Part shown: positions 22,153 to 31,945 of the stretch, piece after piece
How positions within the stretch are numbered: the first letter of the stretch is position 1
How the letters are laid out: the number at the start of each line of letters is the position of its first letter
Source of the DNA: Mesostigma viride
Lineage: Eukaryota > Streptophyta > Mesostigmatophyceae > Mesostigmatales > Mesostigmataceae
Length of the DNA: 60,000 nt
Direction of reading: 5' to 3'
Assembly: GCA_009746045.1 (NCBI GenBank)
Contig: RPFO01000667.1
Span: 6,741,046-6,801,045, forward strand
Made by a program: the position numbers and the translations under genes
Notes under the pieces: model-generated
What the model was told of the DNA's origin: nothing
Seen by the model: only the letters and a program-made list of their open reading frames with translations
Databases searched by the model: none

Positions 22153-22531
22153 TACTCCCGGAGAAGGGGCATATGGCTTTTAATACATTCTAGGCTACGT
22201 CCTGCAAGGGTGGGAATGTAAGCGACACTTGCTCTTAGTAGGTGCACCATGCAGGGGCACCTGCACCACCACGATGTCTTAGAGCTCAATTAGGCATGGC
22301 ATGCATGGTGGGGAAGATCATCATGGCTTTACAAGAGCTAGGGCATGGCTTCTCAACAGAGAGCAACTCTCTGCATAGGCAGTGCGCCAGTGCGTGGCTA
22401 AATGCTTAATGCAACATCCATGGGGGTCCCATTATAGGCAGGGCTTGGCTAAATTCTGAGGCGTTATCTATGGGGGCCATTATGGGCGCACATGCGCGTA
22501 GGCCACATACTAGGCTTAAAGCCTGACTAAT
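22153..22531. other. No gene seen
   Basis: The only structure is two loose copies of a motif around GGCTAAAT...GGGGGTCCCATTATAGG and GGGGGCCATTATGGG (22390-22490). No credible frame. Confidence 0.4.
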
Positions 22532-23330
22532 CTACACAGACTGCTGTAGATATTCCCTAGACTGAGGTTGCTGGGGTGGCAGGAGGTGCCTGCCAAGGCT
22601 TGTGGTCAACGTGGATGACCGCCCCCCTCGATCCAGTAGACCAGTTTCCCCCCTGCGCTCTGCCGGAGCTGGAGGTAGGTCGGCCATAGCTCGCGTCGCC
22701 GTTGTTGCATGCTGGGCCAGGGTCAAGTCGTCGTCTATAGCGTGTAGCGAGTCCGCGAGAGCTTCTTGGCATTTAAGGAACGACAGCTTGTCCGCCATGT
22801 ACTTAAGGTGAGGAGCACGGGTGCCGGGCCAGCCTTACGGGGGAGGCGGACAGCCGACATCCGCAGCTCACCAGTGCATCAGAGTTGCATGGGGGCAAGA
22901 ATGTCGCGCTTAAATGCCGTGAGAAGAGTCGCCGAGGTCTCATCTGCCGGCTGGTCGAAGTGCTTGACGATGACATTGTCAGTGGCTGCGCTGGGTGCGG
23001 TCGGCCTCCTCACGGAGGTCAAGTGCTTATGGCTTGAGCTGTGCCGCGATGGTGGAGGTGGTGGAGGTGGTGTGCTGCTTAAGCAAGTCCGCCGCGGTGG
23101 AGGGAGCATCGCCATGGCCAGGCCAGCAGATGCCGGCTGGGCAGCGATGTCCTTCATTGCCTGGGCGGTGAGGCCTGCGGTGTCGTGCAGACACTCAAGG
23201 GCGAGGGCGGTGGCGTGGAGGCGCTTAGTCGAGGTCGAGGAGCTGGGCCTTGATGTCGGCATGCAGTGGAGGCGGAAATGGCAGTGGAGGTGGAAATGGC
23301 AGTGGTGGAAAGGTGAGGGAGCTCAGTAGC
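22532..23330 (-). pseudogene. Probable LINE ORF1 remnant
   Basis: Two minus-strand frames follow each other: Ala/Thr-rich helical sequence (RLHATALALECLHDTAGL) with a Pro-rich linker and HFDQPADETSATLL at 22879-23262, then ADKLSFLKCQEALADSLHAI at 22532-22798. The phrase around QPADETSATL resembles QQPDETSTTL at about 57908 in the plus-strand ORF1 remnant. There is no zinc knuckle. Weak call. Confidence 0.3.
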
Positions 23331-23334
23331 CAGC

Positions 23335-24532
23335 GTGCCTGTCCGTGCCGGTCCATATTACGTTCTTATTTACGCGCGGGTTAACTATTGTGACGTGACT
23401 TTTAAACGTCCATGGAACCTTTGCGGTTTACTTTACCGCTTTGTCTTGGGCGCCGCGCCGTGGAATCACGCGTCCGCTGAATCGTCGGCGGATCTTCTGA
23501 ATTTGTCCAAGTGCGAGTGCGTTCGCATTTGCGGCAGTGGGCTAAGGGGGGATTTGGGCTATACCGGTCGTCACCGGGGCAGTCCAGGCGCTGGCGCGCG
23601 CCACTAAGGCAGGCCAGGCATGTTGGGCTGGCTGCCGGGCCAGTGATCACGTGCTCTGCCAGGACTACAGCGAGGGGCACCAGACTTTGTGGAGAACGAC
23701 CAGGGCTACACGTGAAACGTCGCGAACGGTCAGCACGCTTTGAGCAGCGGTGCCTGAGATGGCCGGCAATTTAGCCTGGTTAATTTCTGATTGCGGCAGC
23801 GCTTTTTATAGTGTTGCAAAATATCTACAAGTTGTTTAGCTTGTGCTTGGAAAGATTTGTTCATGAGATTTGGTTTGTGTCAGGCATGCACCTGATCTAA
23901 CGTTAAAAAGCGCTGGCTAGATTTGCGGAACCTTGTTCAGCGTATTTTGGTCGTCACTGGCTGATGTCATGTTGGAAAGGTTAGCTTGCGCGGGTTAAAA
24001 GGATGAACAGTCGACCATTGTGGTCGTTGTTCGTTCAGTTTTCACTTCACAACGACGCAGTTTGTCTTCATGTGTTTAACTACACTGTAGTAGAACAACC
24101 TGGCCGCAACCTCCGTGATGGTTAATTGCGAGATTGTTTTCATGGGTCGAGGCGAGATAGGCATACAAGTTAAGCCTTTTTGGATTTGTCTCGAGGACAG
24201 TCGTCGCAGGGACTACCAGTATGGTAGATTCGCCTGGGCGCTGTCGGTAGCTTAGAGTGAGAGCGGTTGGCTGGGTGTTGGCATACATCCGGACAAGGCC
24301 AACTTCCATAAGGAGAGCGGGTCGCGGATGTTCATGGTATTGAACATGCCGGACTTGCTTGCTCGAAGCTAGGCAGGCCAGGGGCTGGAATTAGCCAGTC
24401 TTTCTTGTTGATGAACATTGGTTTTGGCTAAAATGTATTCTCAATTTTCTTTGTGATAACAAAATCTTGTTAAGCGTTATGTCATAATAAAGGTCGGTAG
24501 GAACTGCTCTTGCAATTAACGGGTGGCTGCCA
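23335..24532. other. No gene identified upstream of the methyltransferase remnant
   Basis: Mixed-composition sequence without conserved frames. It could hold the LTR and leader of the methyltransferase-bearing element, but no second LTR copy was found in the window to define edges. Confidence 0.35.
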
Positions 24533-25925
24533 GTGGGGCAGAGCCCACACATCATAGAGGTGGAGCCAGGGGATGCGGATGAGAACTGGGGGGGGGGCGT
24601 GTGGCCGGACGCGCAAGCGGTGCACATGGCGCAAGCGGCTAGCGACAAGCGCGCGCGCGATAGGCACCGGTGTGACATGCAGTGCTGCCTGCGGCGTTGC
24701 CAGCGCGGGATGCGCAGAGGCAAAGTTGGCTTGCCCACTGTTGCGCCCCTGCCACGCCTGCGCGATGTGCGCACACGGGTGATGGCGGCATGTCAGGCGG
24801 CACTGCCCAAGGGTGCTGGGGGGAAGCGGCGCCAGCCGGGTGCCATCACGCAGTACCCCGGCTTTAGCGCAGAGGTGCTGGAACGCATCCCGGACTTCGG
24901 GCGTGCCACTGTCGTGCTGGAGCTGTTCGCAGGTATGGGTGGCGGCATAGCCGGTTTCCTAAGCAGCGGGCCGGGGGTATGCAGCAAGCTCATTGCGGTG
25001 CAGGCATCGCTCACAGCCAGGGCGGCATATTTGCACCACTGCGCAATATCTTGTCACAAGCATACCCAGCACAATTTCCTCCATCCGCCTGGGCTGACTA
25101 TGTCTTCGGCGAGGGCACTCATGACGTGCGCTTCCTTGGGCAGCAGCATGGCTGCGCCGCCTCATCTCACAATTAACATGGCGAGGTAGGGTTGGTCATT
25201 GCTGGCTGGGAGTGCCAAGGCATGAGCCAGGCTGGGCATGGCCGGGGCCTTGCCGACAGCAGGAGCGGCCTATTTTGGGACATGCTGCGCATTGTGGGCG
25301 AGCTCCAGCAGCTGCAGCAGGTGCCACCCGCCTACTTATTTGAAAATGTAGTGGCGGTGGACAGTCCCAGCCCCACTGTTCGGGAGGATTGGGGCACCAT
25401 TGTGGGTATTTTGGGGGAACCCGTGGCATCGGACAATGCCGGGCTGGGAGGGAATACCCATCGGCTGCGCGCGTTCTGGACCAACATCGCTGGCCAAGGT
25501 TCTACGCAGGCGGTGATGCAGCACGTCGCTAGCCAGATTGAGCTGCCACCGGTCGATGTCGTGTTGCCCAGTCAACTCACGGCGCAGTATATGTGGAGCA
25601 CGATGATCAGGCATGCACCGGCCCTACGCGCCCGTCAACAAGGCAGGCGCCCCCATGCGAGCACTGCCCATGCACCCTTGTCAGCTTATTACCAAGGGTC
25701 CCAGGCTTATCGTGACCGGGGCAATTAAGGGGCTTGTGTGGGAGCATGCCACTGTAGGTCTCTTGGTTCAGCCACCCGCGGGGTTTCGTGAACTAAGCAT
25801 GGGCTTTGCCGAAGGTGCATCCGCAGCCCCAGGGCTGGCTCCTGGCCCTCAGGTGGAGCGATGGTCGCTCATTGGCCAGGCCATGTCAGCCTGGCAGGTG
25901 GCCGGTACACCTTGCTAGCAGCGCA
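24533..25925 (+). pseudogene. Retroelement-borne C5 cytosine-DNA methyltransferase, frame-broken
   Basis: The motif series of C5-MTases is present in order on the plus strand. Motif I is VVLELFAGMGGGIAG (about 24912-24956). Motif IV is VIAGWECQGMSQAG with the catalytic Cys (about 25195-25236); the usual Pro before it is Glu here. Motif VI is YLFENVV (about 25336). Motif VIII is GGNTHRLRAFW. Motif IX-like is RELSMGF (about 25788), and motif X is LIGQAMSAW (about 25870). An N-terminal Arg-rich region precedes motif I. Frame shifts lie near 24985-25190 and 25640-25730, so it is inactive as read. RT of the gypsy type follows within about 200 bp on the same strand, so it most likely belongs to a retrotransposon. 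Retrotransposon-borne DNMTs are known from Symbiodinium and Klebsormidium. Confidence 0.75.
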
Positions 25926-26129
25926 AGGTGTGCGGAGGGTGCAGCGGGTTGCACTCCCCGTCCATGCTGCGACTGCACAGGCGCAGAGTGACACTTCTCC
26001 ACCCACCGGTGCTGCGCCGGCTGGTGTGCCTAAGGCGGAGCGTGCAGGCGGCAGGGGCCAAGGGTGGTCCTACACCTGGCGGCAGGTATGGTCAGACTGA
26101 CCATAGTGTCATCCTCATGACTGCGCTCC

Positions 26130-26965
26130 TCACCAGCTGTGTGTTCTCGGCGGCTCCGGCCTTTCAGTTCCTCGTGGCGAAGGCACAACGGCAGGTGCCG
26201 AGAGCGAGGCATTACGCCGGGAGCGGCGGCATACATGCTGTTTCAGTCGGCGGCCGTGCGCGGTCCCACGGTGGCTGTGCACAATGTCTCGAGCGCAAGC
26301 GACCCGGCAGCAAACCATCAATGGAGCGTCTGTGAGCACCTCACAGCTGAACAACGTGCGAGGCTGCTCAAGTGGCTGGAGGGTGCGCGCAACGCGTTTG
26401 CATTCAGCAGTCAAGAGCTGGGATGCTACAATGGTGGGCAGATGCGGGTCTCGCTGGACACCGATCAACCATGCACTGTTTCGCCGACAACACCGGCTGA
26501 GTCAAGCTGAGCTGGAGTTTGTGCAGCAGCAATGCGAGGAGCTGGAGGCTGCTGGCATCATTCGGTCATCCACATCCAACTATGCGGCCGCGACCGTCGT
26601 GGCGCCCAAGAAGGATGCGGTGACAGGTGAATGGACTGGGATGCGCATGGCGACGGACCTGCGGCATCTAAACGCACACACCCCGATGGACAGGTACCCC
26701 ATGCCGCGAGTGGACGATGTGCTTGACCGGATATATCGCCACGCGTGCAGTTCATCTCCTCCCTAGACCTCCGCAGTGGGTTTCACCAAATCCAAGTGGC
26801 GGAGGGTGACCAACGCAAGCTCGCGTTCTGGGGGGGCCACCGACTCTATGAGTGGGTCAGGATGCCTTTCGGGCATAGGAATGCGAGTGCCATCTTTCAG
26901 CGTGCCATGGATCAAGTGTTGAATGGCATGCCATTCGCTGCGTGTTACATTGATGATGTGATCAT
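26130..26965 (+). pseudogene. Ty3/gypsy reverse transcriptase, truncated at the YIDD motif
   Basis: Frames in series give WSVCEHLTAEQRARLLKWL, then LEAAGIIRSSTSNYAA, RMATDLRHLNAHTPMDRYPM and PRVDDVLDRI, then after a shift near 26745 FISSLDLRSGFHQIQVAEGD, LYEWVRMPFGHRNAS and the catalytic ACYIDDVIIF. The coding sense stops exactly there at 26965 and turns into integrase on the other strand. It is about 40% of a pol gene. The lineage differs from E1/E2, whose catalytic box is YLDD and whose other blocks are dissimilar. Confidence 0.85.
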
Positions 26966-27324
26966 CTTCTTAAATGTGGCGGCGCGCGCCACAACCTCCC
27001 GCAGCCACTCATTGGCGTCATCCCATTGAATCGGCTGGGGGTGAGCTTCCTGCACCTCAGAGGGCAACAATGGTGCCCGACCAAAGAGCAGAAAATAGGG
27101 GGAGAACTGGGCGAGGGATTCTCGTGGGCTCATCTGCATGGTAGCCCATGGCGATCCAGGCTAGTTCCCTATCCCAGGTGGCCACACGTGCTGCTTGCAA
27201 CGCCCATTTGCGCAGCGCCTGTTTGACTGTCTGAACCAAACGCTCAGCCAGTCCATTGGCCTGTCAGAGGGTGCTCCCGCGACGTGTGCCGATGATCGAT
27301 GGAGCAGGAATCCAATAGCTCTGT
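26966..27324 (-). pseudogene. Inverted integrase fragment, duplicate of 29192-29560
   Basis: The minus frames include AERLVQTVKQALRKWALQ-like sequence, SPYFLLFGRAPLLP and EWLREVVARAATFK, the integrase region around and after the catalytic Glu. It is nearly identical to the same stretch of the next element (29192-29560). At 27324 the match ends at CCAATAGCTC, where a probable LTR starts. At 26965 it is fused to RT through the shared string ATCA(T/C)CTTCT. Confidence 0.8.
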
Positions 27325-28605
27325 GTGTCCAGATAAGACGAGAAGCCAGTGCCAACTGCACTTCTCAGAAGGTGAGACCTGAGAATGAGGTATGACTAGG
27401 TTAGGCTTCACACTGGGTTCTTTGTTGCAAATGAAATGAACGTTTATTACCAATACTCTACCTATAACTTGGCAGCTCTGTTTCAGCAATAGCTGGGCTC
27501 GATGAAAGAAAGGAACTGAGGCTGGCCACACTTGCCACGCACCACCATAACCAAGACAGAGTTCAAAGATCCACACAGAGCTACATCCAACGCCCTGGTG
27601 GAAAGACACACTTATGCCAATGAATGCCTCCCGCTTATACGCAATATCTTGCGTCAGCCTTATACCTCGTAGCCACGCTCAGTATCTGACCCTGACGACA
27701 ACCGCTTTGTCGTCCATACTGCTTCAATTACACCAAAGCTACTCCGTGGCACTCGGCTTTGGTCAGCACCAAGACCTAAAAGTACACAAAATCCTAAGTC
27801 GTTGTCTGCAATGACTCCCTGTTCCGCATATGAAACATATCATCCAGTAGTACTTTCTCTTTAGACGACAAAATCAACTAGACAACCTGCGTACTGGTAG
27901 GCCAGAAATCCCAGACGACAAAATGCCCTTGTCGCAGATCACTCCAGGGTCGGCTTGCCGACCCCTGAGCTTGCCAAACAACTATATCACCAAGCATGTA
28001 CGACAACTAGCTGGCCCTGACGAGAAAAGCTGCCTCGTCGCATTCATAAAAAGCGGCTTGCCAGCCTGCCGAATATCAATGCCAAGATTGAACGACATTA
28101 TCTACCCGCAGCGGACAGTTCTCGAGATCAATAAAGCGCCAGTGTGCGTGCACGTGCATGTGCAGCCTGCACGACCCGCATAATTGCCAGGCTGGCAGCC
28201 TAGCTTGCATGGGCCGTGTTGTAGTCCAGCAGCCAGTGCGTGCTGCTTGCCAGCGTTGGCACGGACCTCCTGGTGACGCATGTCAGTACCGCTGTCAACT
28301 CCCAGTGCTGCGCGTCGCGCCGGCTACGGCGCATGCGTTGCTCCGGCCGTAAGGCCCAAATGCCAAAGGTGTAACTAACTCGCATACGCGCAATGCCTAG
28401 CTGCCTCGCCTCGTCCCCCGGGCCGGCCGCGTGGCGGCCCCGCGTAAAGCCAATACTTGTGCGAATCGGAACGGCGCGCGACAGCTGTCGCGTACTCGTG
28501 CCAAACTCCCTGCACTGACAGTAGCCCACGACCTCGTTAGCCCTCATGAGGTAGGGCTGCATGGGTGATCGATGGGCCACATGCTAGCCTTACCCCACTA
28601 GTGCT
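27325..28605 (-). repeat. Putative 3' LTR of the minus-strand PHD-integrase element
   Basis: It lies between the end of integrase-PHD coding, a purine tract (about 28605-28628) and the point where the target integrase copy resumes (27324). The outer end on the minus strand is CACACA. The inner edge is uncertain by some tens of bases and no second LTR was found. It contains no convincing frames. Confidence 0.4.
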
Positions 28606-28628
28606 GCCCACTTTTCTCCCCCCCCTCG
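28605..28628 (-). promoter_or_regulatory. Putative polypurine tract
   Basis: On the minus strand this reads GCGAGGGGGGGAGAAAAGTG, directly downstream of the PHD-integrase coding region. It fits a plus-strand primer next to an LTR. Confidence 0.45.
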
Positions 28629-28689
28629 CTACCAAGGCCTTAACTGGGTAGCGAGCAACAAAGTGGCAGTAGCTGCTTGAATCGCATGC

Positions 28690-30230
28690 ATGGCTGGTGA
28701 ACCCCGCAGCAATGCACACAGGGCAAAACCAGGAACCCTCAGGTACCTGAGACAGAGGGGGTTGAAGGCAGTGAAGATGCCAGCCGCAGTTGCAGTGATC
28801 ACACAGCAACATGACCTCAGGCTGGTCGACCCGACCGGTGACAAATTTGACACTGCGCATCGCGGATGCGCCTAGCGGTGTGCGGCTGGATGCTCCGTGC
28901 CAGGTGGGGCATGGAGCAAGGAGACAGGTTCGACAGATTGTCAGTGGTCTTACTACCATCCGCACCTTCGAGGACGGCCACCCCCGAAGGCTTAATCTCC
29001 ACAATGCGAAGGATGACTTGGTGGGCCCGGCCGTGACATCCAGCGCGTGTGTTGGGGTTGAGTCCGCAGAAACACATACTGGCCGGGGAGGAACTGCAGC
29101 CGCCTGGCCATATACTTGCCACCCCGTCGCTGGGCGTACCGCAGTGTGTCGCGGTGCTGCGCGATCAACAGATTGTTCATCGCGATGGGCATCACCTTCT
29201 TAAATGTGGCGGCTCGCGCCACAACCTCCCGCAGCCACTCATTGGCGTCATCCCATGCATTGAATCGGCTGGGGGTGAGCTTCCTGCACCTCAGAGGGCA
29301 ACAATGGTGCCCGACCAAAGAGCAGAAAATAGGGGGAGAACTGGGCGAGGGATTCTTGTGGGCTCATCCGGTAGCCCATGGCAATCCAGGGTAGTTCCCT
29401 ATCCCAGGTGGCCACACGTGCTGCTTGCAACGTCCATTTGCGCAGCGCCTGTTTGACTGTCTGAACCAAACGCTCAGCCAGTCCATTGGCCTGTCAGAGG
29501 GTGCATGCTCCCGCGACGTGTGCCGATGATCGATGGAGCAGGAATCCAATAGCTCTTGGAATTCCCCCCGAAATTCCCCGCCTTGGTCTGAAACCACCTC
29601 CGCCGGTGCCCCATACCGAGCAATAACATCCAGGAAGTAGGTGGCTGTGGTGGCGGCGTGCTTGTCCGGGGTAGGGGAATCAGTTCCAGCCACTTGCTGA
29701 ACGATTCCACACACACCATGACGTAACGGTTGCCGGAAGTGCTGAGCTCAAAGGGCCCACACAATTAAGTCGACGTGCCACCGGTAGAACAAGCCCCGGA
29801 TGGGCAAGCTCATGAGCTCCTTGTCATGATGGTCCAGGTTGAAACGCGCTTTCGCGCGAGCACACTCAGCACAACTGGCTACCTGCCGTGCTATGGCATG
29901 CTTCATGCCCGCCCACCAATACACCCCACGCACCATGGCACCTGTGCGGTTTGCACCCAATGATGTGCCCGAACCGCTCATGGTATAATGCAACGAGGGC
30001 AGCACGCTTGTCAGGGGGCGGCACGACCAGCTTGCGGCGCCCCACAAGCTTGTAGACCTGGTTGCCCTCCCAGGTATAATTCACAGCCCGGCGCTCCACG
30101 CGCTCTTGCTCGGCTTGCCTCTGCGTCGGTGTCCAGTCAGCAGGGGCTGGAGAGGAAGGCAACCCCGGCAGACGTCCCAGCACCAACCATGCCCCGGGAA
30201 GCAACCCGCGAGGAGCAGATGTCACGGGTG
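28690..30230 (-). pseudogene. Ty3/gypsy integrase with C-terminal PHD finger, frame-broken
   Basis: On the minus strand from 30225: VNYTWEGNQVYKLVGRRK and LYHERFGHI (first His pair), VYWWAGMKHAIARQV then CAECARAKARF (Cys pair), WHVDLI (first Asp), VVSDQGGEFRGEF (second Asp) and the AERLVQTVKQALRK-type Glu segment. The C-terminal beta domain follows (FLPGQYVFLRTQP). Near 28715-28850 comes a PHD zinc finger: CQICHRSG, MLLCDHC, GWHLHC, EGSWFCPVC, giving the C4HC3 ligand set. PHD fingers read histone H3 tails, so this may be a targeting module analogous to the chromodomain of E1. Frames shift at several points, one inside the PHD (near 28825), so the copy is dead as read. Confidence 0.78.
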
Positions 30231-30714
30231 CCGAGGACAGTCACGGTGGCAAAGCACCCTGATGGGTCTCCGGCTATCGCTTTCCAGGCAATAAGCGAGG
30301 ACGGCACTTGTTGGGGCCCTATGGTGTGCCCCAGCGCAAAGTCCGTCACCAAGCTGGATGGCGGAGCCCGGCGGGCCGCTCGTGATCACCATGGAGCTGG
30401 CCAAGATGTGTGGTGCGACCCGTGAGAACGGTGGGCTCATAGACAGCACCGTTCTCTTGGAGGGATGAAAGGGCCAGCGGCGCGACCCGATGCAATGACT
30501 TCCATGCTGATCAACGTCATCCTCAACCCCACGGACCCACTGAAGATGATGAGCTCTGCCCCACACATCATGCATCTTCCCGGTAATGAAAAGGGAGGCC
30601 TACTGAGCTTGGCTGATCTTGTTTGACTATGCTAGGGAGGCATAGAGCCATGTTATTTGGTTCCCTGAATTATAATTGGTCTTTGCCCGCATGGTAATTG
30701 CAGTGGATATGCAT
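30231..30714. other. Unassigned sequence upstream of the integrase
   Basis: Open frames exist on both strands but none shows RNase H or protease motifs. It probably belongs to the same decayed element or its junction with the next repeat. Confidence 0.3.
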
Positions 30715-31349
30715 CTAGATCGCGCATGGGGCCAAGGGGGGAGGCTTCTGCACGGTAGGCGACATGCCTCCCATTGCTGCCACATCGGTAGCAAGGGGGG
30801 TCACGTGCTGCTGGAAGGCTTCCGTAAGGATGGAACGGAGTGTGGGTGAGGAGATGGATGGAGCCCAGATCTCGCCATCAGAGCGCATGAGAAGGGAGTT
30901 GAGAATGGTGTGCTGGAGTTGGGGGCGGGCGCACCCGAGCAGAGCGTCGGGGTTAAACCATTTGCCGTCCCGGGTGATGAGGCGGTTGATGCTGTCGAGA
31001 TGGATGCACAGGTCGTAAAGCGAGGCGTAGTCCTCGTAGAAGAGGCAATGCAGGGCAGTTGCTGAGGACACGTTGGTCCAGTCGGGATCGTCGACCTTGA
31101 AAGGTTGGTGGGGCCGAAAGCGCGGTTCCGTGGGGCGCGAAAACCCTAGTCCTGCTGCTGGGCGACTGCGTTTAGGATCAGGCGATGCGCCGATGGCGAG
31201 GCCACAGGAGCTGAGTGCACTACCAACGCGCGAGTAGTGGCCTCGCTGCCTGGCAGGCCGGGCGGAACTACAGCCGGAGCTGCAGGCGAATTTTCTTGGC
31301 TCATCGCAGCCGCTAGGCTGCGTTGCGTAGTCGAGCGTTTGCACGTCAT
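30715..31349 (-). pseudogene. Possible LINE ORF1 / gag-like frame
   Basis: Two minus frames meet near 31150: SQENSPAAPAVVPPGLPG at the start, then FSRPTEPRFRPHQPFKVDD, CLFYEDYASLYDLCIHLDS, LITRDGKWFNPDALLG and SILTEAFQQHVTPLATD. It is largely helical with no zinc knuckle. I do not recognise a family. Placement next to LINE tails suggests a retroelement ORF1. Confidence 0.35.
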
Positions 31350-31374
31350 AATATTGCGTTTTAGTTTCGGAAAA

Positions 31375-31456
31375 AAAGATAAGATTAGCTTAGAGTTAGA
31401 TTAGTTCGGTTTCGCGGCTTCACCCACCTCCATCCATCCAGCAAGGGAATATTAAT
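31375..31456 (+). repeat. 3' end of a second repeat family
   Basis: The segment AGCTTAGAGTTAGATTAGTT, then CGCGGCTTCACCCACC and a TAAT tail, matches 58420-58500. This is the plus-strand 3' terminus of that family. Confidence 0.5.
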
Positions 31457-31945
31457 TAATTAATAGACACGTGACTGCGTCACGTGAGCATAATTCCTCA
31501 GTGGGAGGGGAACATGGGATGGAATGGATTAATTGATTAATTAATTAATAGACACGTGACTGCATCACGTGAGCATAAGTCCTCAGTACGTGGGAGGGGA
31601 ACATGGGATGGAATGGATGGTGTAAGCTATCTAGGTCCTAGTTACAGGGGTGTGGGCACCGCAGCCCGAATCGCTATGAATGCCATACGCGGTCACACGC
31701 GGAGCCCCCACAGACTTGGGGGTGGTCTCCTTCATCACTACTTGCCATCTATCCTTGCGTACCATCTGCCTTCATATTACAGACAAACCAGGAGGCTGCC
31801 CGGGCGTGAGCCCGTCGCGTCTAGTGTAGCACATGTCCATGCCGAGTCTATCACGAAAAGTCCACGGGTGGCGGCCCTGCCGCGCGCGCGCCTGTGCCTA
31901 ATAATGGCAAGGGAATATGTGCTACATGATCTCCCAACGGAGTCA
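31457..31945 (-). mobile_element. Two stacked LINE L1 3' ends
   Basis: On the minus strand two 5'-truncated copies end one after the other in the hairpin and (TAAT)n: a very short one (31457-31525) and a longer one (31541-about 31890) that retains the C-terminal RT region. Between 31905 and 31945 lies the ATGTGCTACATGATCTCC terminus also seen at 58477. Confidence 0.75.
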
